Shown here one piece after another: positions 15,547 through 23,717 of a stretch of DNA of 59,375 nucleotides (position 1 is its first letter; every line of letters starts with the position of its first letter). Below the pieces are notes generated by a model that saw only the letters and a program-made list of their open reading frames with translations, had not been told where the DNA came from and did no database searches. The position numbers and the translations under genes were made by a program. This DNA comes from Lachnospiraceae bacterium. Lineage in GTDB: Bacteria; Bacillota; Clostridia; Lachnospirales; Lachnospiraceae. The stretch lies in NCBI GenBank assembly GCA_030524705.1, contig JAUNGD010000016.1:1-59375 (forward strand), given 5' to 3'.

Positions 15547-18027
15547 CTACCTCTGCCCCGCCAGATAGCCCGCATACGAACTCACAATTGTCCGGGAGTC
15601 CTGAAATGAAATATCGCCGCACCTCACTAAAACCGCCCCCAGGAAGCAAAGCTTTGTCGTATCGGAAGCTGTCACATGCAGATCCCGCAGCATACTGCTG
15701 ATGTTCTCCGAAAGCAGCCGGACATTATAAAGATCCGTCCGCACCTTTGACAGGTGAAATCTGACCTGCTCCGGCTCCATCTCCTGAATCAGCCGTTCTA
15801 CTGCCTCCTTCTGGCACCGGAACCGTCTGGTACAGATATGGCACGCCGCATTGCTGATCCTTTCATCTGGAAGCGCAGTTATGGCAGCGTGCTGGACTCC
15901 GTAATTGCCCCGGATACCGATGATACACTCCCCCTTCGCCAGCTCCCTTATTTTATCCGTCTGAAACTCGCTGAGATTGATGGCCTCCCCCACCAGGCTC
16001 CGGTCTGCCGCATCATCCATGGAATGCACAATCTTCACAGCGGTATTCGCCATGACCGCATCAGACATGATCCCTGGCCGCTGGTCACTCAGGATCAGCC
16101 CGGTGCCCGAGCTTCTGATCTCTGCCAGCATCCGTTCAAAATAATTGTTGTTCAACGCCCGGCCGTTTTCTTCCATAAGCGTTCTTCGAAATACGTTGTG
16201 TGCCTCCTCCACCACAATGACTCGTTTCAATACGCCGCAGGAGGGTAGTCTTGAGAGATAGCTGTGAAACTTAAACATCAGAATATTCATCAGAAATTCC
16301 GTAGAGCTATCCGAAAAATCTGCCAGCTCAATGACCGCAGGCGTCTCCAGAAGCTCCCGGGCAGTCAGCCCGAAGGGGCTGGAAAAAAGCTGTCCCAGTG
16401 CCCCGGAATCCATATGCTCTGCCCGGATAGTCAGCGCACCCTCAAGATTTTTCCTGACCTCCGGGCCGTACCGTCCGTGCTTTGCTATGTATTCTGGAAT
16501 ATTTGCCAAAGCATCTGCAAAGGTAGGAAACGGGCGTTCCCTGTCGTGATAAGCCATCGTGCCATACTGCCAGCCGGCCTTTTCATAGGTCTGCTTCAGC
16601 AGCCCGGTAAATGCCTCCGGAATCGGATGCTCTCCGCCGTTTGAAGCAATAACTGCCCGGGCCACCGCATCGACATGATTTTCTATCAGCACGCCGTCCT
16701 CGGGCTGCAGCGGGTTGATAAACAGCCGCTGCCCGTCAGTCCCTGGAGTATAGATTTTGAGCTCCGGTATCAGGGGAAGAAGACCAATGTATTCCTTTTT
16801 TGCCGCCTCTATCACAGTAAACGAAATGTCCTGCTCATACAATTCCTTCAAAAGACGTTTTATGGTCGTAGTCTTTCCCGTATTTGATGCGCCGGAGGCA
16901 AAGCTGTGGGCCAAAAGCGCCGAATGCGGAATTACCGCATCCCAATCCGCCGTTTTTATTTTTCCCACCGCTGCTCCCCTCTCTGTGACAGGCTTTGTCA
17001 GAGGAAATACCTGTACAGAAGCTTCATTCACATGATAATTTCTGACGTAGAACCCTTTGCAGGAATTCAGCGGCGGAACACAGAAATTCGCCACATTTGT
17101 AACCGCTTGCCAGGAAAGCGGATAGACAGCTCCCCCTTCAAACTCCACCCGGGGAACCGCAAGACAATCCTGCCATCCGCGATGCTCTCCCCGGATCCCA
17201 AAGCTGCGTACCGGTTCAAAGCCCTGCTGCACTTCCTGATCCTGATGCAGGCAGGCCAGCAGCAGAGATTCCAGCCTTCGGTAGGAAGAAGCCTCCGGGG
17301 CGCCGAACCGAACCGCGCTGCGGACGAAGCCCTGTCCCATATTCCGCAGGAGATATTCATTTTCCTCCTTCAGAAGTGAAATAGCCCGTACTACCTCGGG
17401 AATCGGTACCTCCTCCACTCTGCGGCTTCCTGTTCCGTAAACCCGCTGAAATGATTTATAATCATTCAGATAAGAAAGAATCGTCTCATTTTCTGCCAGT
17501 TTTTCCTGAATCTCCTCATCCGCTGCCGGAATAACGACACAGGATACATAATAATCCGTGATTTCTGAAGCCGCCGCCATGTCTGCTATATGCTCTGCGT
17601 CCGCAGAGCCGAGAAGGATTCCATTGTATGCAAAAGCGGCGCCCTCCCACCGGCCCAGACATCCTTCACACTCCGGCAGCATTGCTCCGAACATTCCAGA
17701 AAGCTCCGTACTACCTCCGTTTCCATAAAAAATATTCAGCTCTCCCTCCTCTCCTGACAATACGAAGGCCGCCGCTCCGCCTCTGCTCCTTGCACTGCGC
17801 AGCCACTCCGCCGCCGACTGTCTGAGGGTTCTCATCGTCTGTTCCTCATCAGTCTGCATCCGAAACCCTTTCAGATGATACCATTTTCTGATAGAAGGCA
17901 CGTAAGCGGTGGCATCCAGACGTATGGAATCAGCCGGAACCGAGCTGAGGTACTGGTTCTTTTTCATTTGGATCACCTGTCCGGCCAGCCTCTGTGCCTC
18001 AAGAAAATGCTGTCTGTAAAAATCCAT
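15547..18027 (-). CDS. HerA/VirB4-like P-loop ATPase (DUF87 type)
   Basis: The 826-aa protein has an N-terminal region of about 350 residues without known motifs, then a HerA-FtsK-type ATPase core: Walker A GASNTGKTTT at 379-388, INPLQPEDG, Walker B RVIVVEEAHN at 602-611 and the downstream arginine-rich helix region LAEIRSSGTGLILSDQRP. A late CHICTRRFRC (729-738) is a possible zinc-binding cluster. Such ATPases form hexamers that move DNA or protein and recur in defence loci beside nucleases. It lies seven bases after the zinc-ribbon membrane protein gene; AGGAGG is seven nucleotides before its ATG. Confidence 0.9.
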   Translation of the reverse strand: MDFYRQHFLEAQRLAGQVIQMKKNQYLSSVPADSIRLDATAYVPSIRKWYHLKGFRMQTDEEQTMRTLRQSAAEWLRSARSRGGAAAFVLSGEEGELNIFYGNGGSTELSGMFGAMLPECEGCLGRWEGAAFAYNGILLGSADAEHIADMAAASEITDYYVSCVVIPAADEEIQEKLAENETILSYLNDYKSFQRVYGTGSRRVEEVPIPEVVRAISLLKEENEYLLRNMGQGFVRSAVRFGAPEASSYRRLESLLLACLHQDQEVQQGFEPVRSFGIRGEHRGWQDCLAVPRVEFEGGAVYPLSWQAVTNVANFCVPPLNSCKGFYVRNYHVNEASVQVFPLTKPVTERGAAVGKIKTADWDAVIPHSALLAHSFASGASNTGKTTTIKRLLKELYEQDISFTVIEAAKKEYIGLLPLIPELKIYTPGTDGQRLFINPLQPEDGVLIENHVDAVARAVIASNGGEHPIPEAFTGLLKQTYEKAGWQYGTMAYHDRERPFPTFADALANIPEYIAKHGRYGPEVRKNLEGALTIRAEHMDSGALGQLFSSPFGLTARELLETPAVIELADFSDSSTEFLMNILMFKFHSYLSRLPSCGVLKRVIVVEEAHNVFRRTLMEENGRALNNNYFERMLAEIRSSGTGLILSDQRPGIMSDAVMANTAVKIVHSMDDAADRSLVGEAINLSEFQTDKIRELAKGECIIGIRGNYGVQHAAITALPDERISNAACHICTRRFRCQKEAVERLIQEMEPEQVRFHLSKVRTDLYNVRLLSENISSMLRDLHVTASDTTKLCFLGAVLVRCGDISFQDSRTIVSSYAGYLAGQR

Positions 18028-18033
18028 ACTTAT

Positions 18034-18771
18034 TTACCTCCTGTTTTTACGGAAAAACGCACTTTTAACCGCATACCATATGCCAAAGAGAATGATGATT
18101 TCCGGCAGAAATGCAAGGATCAGCGTCATCAGCCCGTTCATTACCGCCCCCGTCTGAACCATCTGCACAACATCACTCACAAACAGAATCAAGGCAATTA
18201 CAAGAAAGCCCAGAATTCCTCTCACCAGCCAGGCCGGTATCTGCAAACCGGGGCGCACAAAGGAACCCGTCGTTGTGTTATAGATTGATTTCACAACCCT
18301 GCGGCTGCCGCGATTCTTCGCTTTCACAATTACCTCATCTCCAATCTGCAGTCTGCCCATATAGCTTCCGTACAGGCAGAAATCCGTTACCTCGGTGGGA
18401 AAACCGTTCGTAAGATTCTCCACCCTTATCGCATATTCTACCGTCTGGTGCGAGAACTGATACGGCTCTCCCCGCAAAAGCGTGCGAAACATCTTATGTC
18501 CGCCGGAAAAAAACAATTCCTGATGATCTATTTCCGTAATCCTTCCATGACATTCCATGCAGCCCATACGTTCGCGGATAAATTCTGATGCATTTTCCTG
18601 CACATCCCGAAGCCTGATCCTGTCGGCTGGAATTATGCGGGGTTCCTCATCTCCGGCCATACCTGTACCGCTTCCGTTTTCCGCCAACGGTCCATGGCAG
18701 AACGGACATACGGTCTTATCATCGCCGAACAAAAATGCAGATTCACAGTTTGGATTCAAACAACGCTTCAT
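18034..18771 (-). CDS. Membrane protein with N-terminal zinc ribbons
   Basis: The 245-aa product begins MKRCLNPNCESAFLFGDDKTVCPFCHG, a zinc ribbon of C-x4-C...C-x2-C type, with a further CMECHG at about residue 70. A beta-rich OB-like stretch follows (YGSYMGRLQIGDEVIVKAKNRG), then two transmembrane segments near the C-terminus (about 182-203 and 214-236) and a basic end. I start at ATG 18771 with GGAGG eight bases upstream. It may tether the HerA-like ATPase, encoded directly downstream, to the membrane; this is inferred from gene order only. Confidence 0.75.
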   Translation of the reverse strand: MKRCLNPNCESAFLFGDDKTVCPFCHGPLAENGSGTGMAGDEEPRIIPADRIRLRDVQENASEFIRERMGCMECHGRITEIDHQELFFSGGHKMFRTLLRGEPYQFSHQTVEYAIRVENLTNGFPTEVTDFCLYGSYMGRLQIGDEVIVKAKNRGSRRVVKSIYNTTTGSFVRPGLQIPAWLVRGILGFLVIALILFVSDVVQMVQTGAVMNGLMTLILAFLPEIIILFGIWYAVKSAFFRKNRR

Positions 18772-18840
18772 CACAAACACCTCCCGTTATCTTTTTCCGC
18801 TGAAACGGTACCTTCCCGTCACTTAATCTTCCTGTCTTCT

Positions 18841-19482
18841 TTATCCAAATTTCTTTCCCGTCGCAATATATTCCTGGATACAGTCCGCCCACAGCTTTGA
18901 CACAGTCTGCATTTCCCTCAGAGTTTCAATCTTTGTATCCCAGCAGACATATGGCCTGCCATGGTCGTACAGCCTGTGGGTTACCGTGCCGCTCTGGTCT
19001 CTTTTTCCGAACCCCGGCGTCCGCAGGATATACGCACGCCAGGATCCATTCACAAATTTATAATTGAACCGGTACTCCCGGTCCTTCCCTCTATGCTTAT
19101 CATTTGCAAAATATACCATAGGCCCCGTTTCCGTATCATTTCTGTCCGTATCATCCAGGGCAGCCCGAACCGCTGAACTGGCAGAAGATCCAGAGTGATC
19201 CGCAGCCGTATGTCCGTCGGAAACAGATCTGGCAGAGGAAGCTGCCGTATATCCGCCGGAAGCAGATCTGGCAGAGGGAGCCGCCGTATGTCCGCCGGAA
19301 GCAGACCCGGCAGCGGGGGCCGCCGTATGTCTGACAGAAGCAGATCTGGCAGAGGCCCCCCGCGAAGCCGCGGACGATACGGAGCTCCTTTCTGCGCGAT
19401 GCTTTTTCCGCAGCAGAGAAATTATTTTCCCCAGTGTCACACCCGCTATAAGAACTATAATTCCCAGTGTCCATCCAATCAT
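18841..19482 (-). CDS. Single-pass membrane protein with Ser/Ala repeat linker
   Basis: The 213-aa product has an N-terminal transmembrane helix (2-22), a basic stretch, a low-complexity region (about 35-95) built of 13-aa repeats of the type SARSASGGHTAAP, and a folded C-terminal domain of about 115 residues (YFANDKHRGKDREYRFNYKF, WRAYILRTPGFG, VCWDTK). The C-terminal domain resembles small E2-like or beta-grasp-sized folds only in length; I do not recognise it. It is 12 bp downstream of the 100-aa Cys-domain gene, with GGAGG before the ATG. Confidence 0.75.
   Translation of the reverse strand: MIGWTLGIIVLIAGVTLGKIISLLRKKHRAERSSVSSAASRGASARSASVRHTAAPAAGSASGGHTAAPSARSASGGYTAASSARSVSDGHTAADHSGSSASSAVRAALDDTDRNDTETGPMVYFANDKHRGKDREYRFNYKFVNGSWRAYILRTPGFGKRDQSGTVTHRLYDHGRPYVCWDTKIETLREMQTVSKLWADCIQEYIATGKKFG
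19208..19363 (-). repeat. Four in-frame 39-nt tandem repeats in the membrane-protein gene
   Basis: Units at 19208, 19247, 19286 and 19325 are 39 nt each (13 codons) and differ by a few bases. They encode the Ser/Ala/Gly linker, whose length could vary between strains. Confidence 0.8.
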
Positions 19483-19494
19483 TTTTCCCCTCCA

Positions 19495-19797
19495 TCAATA
19501 CAGGCATTTCAAGCTCTGCAGAAAGACCTTCATATCCGTAAATTCCAGGAACCTCACAGTACCTGCCGCAAGCCAATCCCGAAACAGCAGCGGTGCCCTG
19601 GAGTCTGAACAGGTGATCCCTTTGTCAATAAACAATGCATAGGTGCCGCCGGCCTCCTGCTCAAATCCTATCCGCGCCGTCGCCTTACTGCAGCAATCTG
19701 GCAGACGGCATCTGGGATATATATGACATAAAGAATCTTCCAATGATTTTTTCAACATATCATATTGAGCATTCGTGCCCTGAACGAATTCTCTCAT
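19495..19797 (-). CDS. Stand-alone Cys-rich domain, paralogue of the unfoldase N-domain
   Basis: This 100-aa protein begins MREFVQGT and contains CHIYPRCRLPDCC, ARIGFEQ and ALFIDKGITC. The N-terminal 100 residues of the Clp-like unfoldase encoded 1.8 kb upstream start MREFVFGT and have CHIYSDCVLPGSC, ARLGFEK and IMYIDRGICTDC at matching positions. The two are therefore homologous, one as a lone domain and one fused to AAA+. The conserved cysteines suggest a metal-bound or disulfide-stabilised fold. Lying between the JAB-E1 gene and a membrane-protein gene, it could act as adaptor, competitor or a substrate-presenting unit. There is no Gly-Gly C-terminus. Confidence 0.75.
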   Translation of the reverse strand: MREFVQGTNAQYDMLKKSLEDSLCHIYPRCRLPDCCSKATARIGFEQEAGGTYALFIDKGITCSDSRAPLLFRDWLAAGTVRFLEFTDMKVFLQSLKCLY

Positions 19798-19807
19798 CCT
19801 GCATTCC

Positions 19808-21616
19808 TCACTTTTTTCCCGTCAATCTTCCGTATTTTCTTCTCCTGTACAATACTGCTCTGCGTGATACTTTTCCATTTTCCCTCCGGGAATGCCTTTT
19901 TCTGTTCCGGTACCGGATGACAGGCTGTTTGCAGTCCTCTTTATGGCACCATTCCGGCTGATCCGCTCTGGCCGGCGGGCATATTTTTTCTGTGGGAGCA
20001 CTCATATCTATACAACGTGTATCCGGCCACTTCATGCGAAGACTCTCCAGGTGTCCGGTGCCGCCGCAAAGCCTGCATGTCTCGTATCCGTTGGATGGAT
20101 GATCCGGCTTTTGCGGAATCCAGACGGTTTCATCCATGTACGTATATCTCTGTGCCCCTGCAAATGCCCGGTCAAAAATTCCGATGCCAAGACTGTCCTT
20201 CACATGTGGATCGAGACGTATCTGCACAAAGTTTCTGTCCTTCACCTCATCCAGCATACTGCTGAAGACGCTGGACGGATCCTCCCGGTACATCAAAAGC
20301 ATCAGGGCAATATATCCTTTGAGCGCATTCATTCGTTCTGTCGCAAAAATCGTACAGCCCGAAGAGTCCACGTCATTTTCAAAACCATTTTCATATTTCT
20401 CAAACCGGCTTCCAAGAAGACAGCGCGGACAGCTTGACGTTACTCCTGGATATACAAAGATCAGTTCTGCAGCCGCACCTCTCTGATACATCATAGCCGC
20501 CAGATACGGTATTCCGTATTTCAGTGCCAGAATAGAGCTGCGTTTCTGCGCCTCAAAATTGTCAGTGCAGCCAAGAATCAGATAATCCGTTGGCTTTTTC
20601 CCCGGAAACTGATCCAGATAACCCTTAAATTCTTCATCCGTCATATTATCATCCAGGAACCGGTCTACACAGATCACCCGGGCCTCCGGGTTGATATCAA
20701 GGATTCTTTCTGCGATAACGTCAACCTTTTTTCTGCCCATTTCACTGATAAACACCCCCTGAGTCGCCACATTGGTGCTGCTTATAATATCCTGATCTAC
20801 TAGGATATAATTGCGAAAGCCGCTTCTTGCAAAATTTTCCAGAGAGCTTCTTGCCCCTCCGGTGCCGATGCAGACGATCACCTTGTCCAGCACTTTTTTC
20901 GGATAAAGCGACTGTACCTTGGCAAAATATGTACGGGACGGCGTACACTCTCCGGCCTTCTCCCCGGGGCACTGTTCTTCGATACCTGCCCGGTAAGCAT
21001 CCAGCGCCTGCACGGAATACTCCTTCTGCCATGCGGTAAACCTCACATATTCATATCCCTCCTTTGTAGCTTCCAGCACATAATGCAGCTTCACCAGCAG
21101 GTTTTCTTCCTGCTTGTACACCACATAAAAATACATAGTATACAGCCCTCTCCGATTACTCTGGAATATAGGAAGGTAGAAATAATCCAGCTCAAAGAAT
21201 CGGATATGCAGAAGTGCAGTTGAAATATCATGATCAGAGGGACGTATACTGTATCTCGGATGAGAGTGGGCTATGCCGTGGGTTGTATACCCTTTTTCCT
21301 TCCATTCTCTGTACACCCTGGACATACTCTCCACATCGTAATAAAACGTACCCGGTGAATTTTGAGAATTTGTGTCAAAGCAAAACCGGTCGATCAGGTG
21401 AGTATCGCCGGTGGATGCCAGCATGCCTCCCGTCTCTGGATGGAAACGCCCCACATTATTTCGAAAATCATCCAGAACCTCCCGGCTGAACCTGACAGAA
21501 TCATCCATCACTCCTTCAGCGTCATCCCACTGCGTTATAAGCTCTTCTTCCGTTTCACAGGGCAAAGCCAGATAATCAACAACCGCATTTACCGCTCTTT
21601 TCATCATACGCATCAT
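19808..21616 (-). CDS. JAB-E1 fusion: isopeptidase plus ubiquitin-like activating enzyme
   Basis: The 602-aa protein joins two domains of ubiquitin-like systems. Residues about 35-200 are a JAB/MPN+ metalloprotease: a catalytic Glu in HPETGGML and the full JAMM motif HSHPRYSIRPSDHD (H-x-H-x7-S-x2-D). Residues about 225-470 are a ThiF/E1 adenylation domain with the nucleotide loop CIGTGGARSS, ILVDQDII, TNVATQG, a SCPRC zinc knuckle half, and SSGCTIFATERMNAL, whose Cys is a candidate thioester site. A second CRLCGG cluster sits near the C-terminus. JAB and E1 occur together in bacterial ubiquitin-like and CBASS type II systems. Here no E2 or ubiquitin-like partner is obvious. Start ATG 21616 has GGAGG seven bases upstream. 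Confidence 0.9.
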   Translation of the reverse strand: MMRMMKRAVNAVVDYLALPCETEEELITQWDDAEGVMDDSVRFSREVLDDFRNNVGRFHPETGGMLASTGDTHLIDRFCFDTNSQNSPGTFYYDVESMSRVYREWKEKGYTTHGIAHSHPRYSIRPSDHDISTALLHIRFFELDYFYLPIFQSNRRGLYTMYFYVVYKQEENLLVKLHYVLEATKEGYEYVRFTAWQKEYSVQALDAYRAGIEEQCPGEKAGECTPSRTYFAKVQSLYPKKVLDKVIVCIGTGGARSSLENFARSGFRNYILVDQDIISSTNVATQGVFISEMGRKKVDVIAERILDINPEARVICVDRFLDDNMTDEEFKGYLDQFPGKKPTDYLILGCTDNFEAQKRSSILALKYGIPYLAAMMYQRGAAAELIFVYPGVTSSCPRCLLGSRFEKYENGFENDVDSSGCTIFATERMNALKGYIALMLLMYREDPSSVFSSMLDEVKDRNFVQIRLDPHVKDSLGIGIFDRAFAGAQRYTYMDETVWIPQKPDHPSNGYETCRLCGGTGHLESLRMKWPDTRCIDMSAPTEKICPPARADQPEWCHKEDCKQPVIRYRNRKRHSRRENGKVSRRAVLYRRRKYGRLTGKK

Positions 21617-21627
21617 AAACAACCCTC

Positions 21628-22947
21628 CTAAGCAATCTCAAATTCAATATTTTCTATCGTTCCCTTCAGGAATACCGACTTGTCTTTCAGCGATTCTAAC
21701 TGACGTTTGTAAAGAAGCTGTTCCCCCAGTGAATCGCTCACCAGCTCGCGGATAGCCCTGGCTCCGTACTTTGTCTGGTACTTCAGAAAATCAACCATGA
21801 GCCGTTCATCAATGTGCGTCAGGCGCAAATCATAATCCAGCAGCTCTTCTCTGATAAATTTTGCCGCGATGTCCAGCGTAGCTTCATCCGTCAAAGGCTG
21901 AAACACCACAAAATTTCCTATTTTTCCGCTGATTTCCGGTCTTTTGCAATGCTTCGTAAACGTATCTCTGCACAGCTCCGGCCGTTCAAATCTGGACATT
22001 GCCTGGTATTGCTTCATATCGACAGGAATATTCGATGTAAAAAGCATGATACACTGGTTCAGATCAATCGGATCCGAATTGTCTGCCATACCGAGATAGC
22101 CTGTATCAATCGCCTCCATTAGCCCGGTGATCAGTTTTGCATGCCCCTTCTCAATCTCATCAATGACAATAACATGGTAAGGATTCTGCCTCACCGGCTC
22201 CAAAACCGTTTTGTTTCCGTATCCTACATAGCCGGGAGGCGCGCCAAAAAACCTGCTCACCGTGTGCTCCTCCAGATATTCATTAGCGGCTACCTTGATA
22301 AAACCATACTGCCTCCCTGTCACCGATGTAAGTATCTCCGCCAGGGATTTGGCGGTTTCCGTTTTACCAGTGGCAGTCGGCCCCAGGAGTGCTATAACCA
22401 GAAGCTTTTTTCCCTTCTTCAGACAGCTTTTTGATATTTTGGACGCTATTTCATCAATAGCCATATCCTGTCCGTATATCTTTTTCTTCAGTGGCTCCGC
22501 AATCTCCTCCGGCCACACGATTTTCTGCTCCTGCGCTTCCTCTCTGAGTTCCTGCACCCGTTCTCTGTTATAAACTTTCTCAGTTTCCGTCGCAGAGGAT
22601 GCCTCCGGAATGCCGGCCTGCCGCACAGCCTCCCCTGCGGCCTCTAAGCTTCCAAACAGTGGGCGCAGGGAGCCAAGAAAGGCAGTCATATCCTCCAGAC
22701 AGGTGAATTTCGTCTCTCCGTTTTCCAAAAAATCTTTAAAATCCTGATTAGTGCAATCCGTACAGATGCCCCTGTCTATATACATGATGTAATATCCTTC
22801 CGCAGTCTTCTCGAATCCCAGCCTTGCCTTCTGGGGCCTGCAGGAACCGGGCAGAACACAGTCAGAATATATATGGCACCGATGATCGTTCAGAAGACTA
22901 TCCAGCTCCGCAAACTGTTCCTCCGTTCCAAACACAAATTCTCTCAC
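21628..22947 (-). CDS. Clp/Hsp100-type AAA+ unfoldase with Cys-rich N-domain
   Basis: The 439-aa protein has a Cys-rich N-terminal domain (1-100), a charged linker, and a single AAA+ module of ClpA/ClpB D2 type: ALLGPTATGKTETAKSLAE (Walker A), FFGAPPGYVGY carrying the substrate-gripping GYVG pore loop, VIVIDEIEKGH (Walker B), LFTSNI (sensor) and the C-terminal small domain YGARAIRELV. I see no clear IGF/IGL loop for ClpP docking, so pairing with the ClpP encoded upstream is likely but unproven. GTG 22947 is the start, with GGAGG seven bases before it; it gives an N-terminus that aligns exactly with the paralogue. The JAB-E1 gene starts right after its stop. Confidence 0.88.
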   Translation of the reverse strand: MREFVFGTEEQFAELDSLLNDHRCHIYSDCVLPGSCRPQKARLGFEKTAEGYYIMYIDRGICTDCTNQDFKDFLENGETKFTCLEDMTAFLGSLRPLFGSLEAAGEAVRQAGIPEASSATETEKVYNRERVQELREEAQEQKIVWPEEIAEPLKKKIYGQDMAIDEIASKISKSCLKKGKKLLVIALLGPTATGKTETAKSLAEILTSVTGRQYGFIKVAANEYLEEHTVSRFFGAPPGYVGYGNKTVLEPVRQNPYHVIVIDEIEKGHAKLITGLMEAIDTGYLGMADNSDPIDLNQCIMLFTSNIPVDMKQYQAMSRFERPELCRDTFTKHCKRPEISGKIGNFVVFQPLTDEATLDIAAKFIREELLDYDLRLTHIDERLMVDFLKYQTKYGARAIRELVSDSLGEQLLYKRQLESLKDKSVFLKGTIENIEFEIA

Positions 22948-22960
22948 TCCAATCCCTCCT

Positions 22961-23194
22961 TTAATCAAAAAATATCCCGGTAAAGCAGGTTACTGCGATC
23001 ACGGACGGAACCGCCCAGCAAATAATCGTTGCTGCGGCAATCGCCGCCTGTATGACCACAGCCCCTCCGCAGAGAAACAGGACAGAAGCGCCTATGCTTC
23101 CCCAAACCGTCCTCCGTCTGCATATGACCCAGATTGCCCATCCAATATAGACAAGAACCAATATGATAGCCACATAATGAATGAATCTTTCCAT
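22961..23194 (-). CDS. Small membrane protein of unknown function
   Basis: A 77-aa protein that is almost entirely hydrophobic with two transmembrane helices (about 6-24 and 33-73) split by CRRRTVWGS. No family recognised. Its stop lies in the ribosome-site region of the unfoldase gene, and AAGGAG precedes its ATG. Confidence 0.7.
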   Translation of the reverse strand: MERFIHYVAIILVLVYIGWAIWVICRRRTVWGSIGASVLFLCGGAVVIQAAIAAATIICWAVPSVIAVTCFTGIFFD

Positions 23195-23241
23195 TTTATG
23201 CTCTCCTTTTCGAGTGGTTTACCGCAGCTCTCCGTCCTTTC

Positions 23242-23274
23242 CAGGTACAGCTCTCTATAAGAAGGCTGTACCTG
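23242..23274 (-). promoter_or_regulatory. Intercistronic hairpin
   Basis: CAGGTACAGC (23242-23251) and GCTGTACCTG (23265-23274) form a perfect 10-bp stem with a 13-nt loop between the Gly-rich peptide gene and the membrane-protein gene. No U-tract follows, so an RNA-processing or partial-termination role that sets the peptide:downstream ratio is more likely than full termination. Confidence 0.5.
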
Positions 23275-23297
23275 AATAAGAACTCAAGCTGCTGTCA

Positions 23298-23474
23298 TCA
23301 GAAAACGTGTACCTTCGGCAGCCGCTTCTGCCGTTCGCCTCCGTGGAAGCCTCCTCCCGGCAGTGTCTCCTGCTGCTCGCCTCCATGGAAGCCTCCGGGG
23401 CAGCCACCGCCAAATAAAGCTGCAAAATTATTGGTTTTCATTGTTTTTGTATTTACGTTCATATTTTTCTTCAT
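23298..23474 (-). CDS. Gly/Cys/His-containing 58-aa peptide, first gene of its unit
   Basis: Starts at ATG 23474 (AAAGGAG just upstream) as MKKNMNVNTKTMKTNNFAAL, a leader-like half, followed by a C-terminal half FGGGCPGGFHGGE plus a second GGGFHGGE copy and KRLPKVHVF. Two near-repeats of (P)GGxFHGGE(Q/R)Q are visible in protein and DNA. The leader-plus-repeat-core design recalls ribosomally made peptides, but there is no maturase in the window. It follows the shared block promoter motif directly. Alternatives are a structural or metal-binding peptide. Confidence 0.6.
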   Translation of the reverse strand: MKKNMNVNTKTMKTNNFAALFGGGCPGGFHGGEQQETLPGGGFHGGERQKRLPKVHVF

Positions 23475-23658
23475 AAGATTTTCTCCTTTTCTTCTTTTCA
23501 TTTTTAATTGATTTTGTTTCTGTACGGATCTGTTCTTACATATTCCGCTGTCTATGGTTTACGGGTAACTAATACATGAATATTTTTTCCTGCCGCCTCC
23601 CTCCCTCTTTCTTATCTGACACTTTTCTGTTACCTCCTTTCCTTTTTTATCTAATACC

Positions 23659-23712
23659 ACTCTATCACCTCCTTCCTGGGCTAAAGAGGGGGGGAACCCC
23701 TTTTTTCCCACC
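23659..23712 (-). promoter_or_regulatory. Shared block promoter motif, copy P
   Basis: Minus strand: GTGGGAAAAAAGGGGTTCCC leads into a C7 tract (23688-23694), then 23 nt to TAGAGT (23659-23664). It starts the unit peptide to zincin, 185 nt before the peptide ATG, and overlaps the end of the TraG-like gene region. Confidence 0.55.
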
Positions 23713-23717
23713 CTGTC

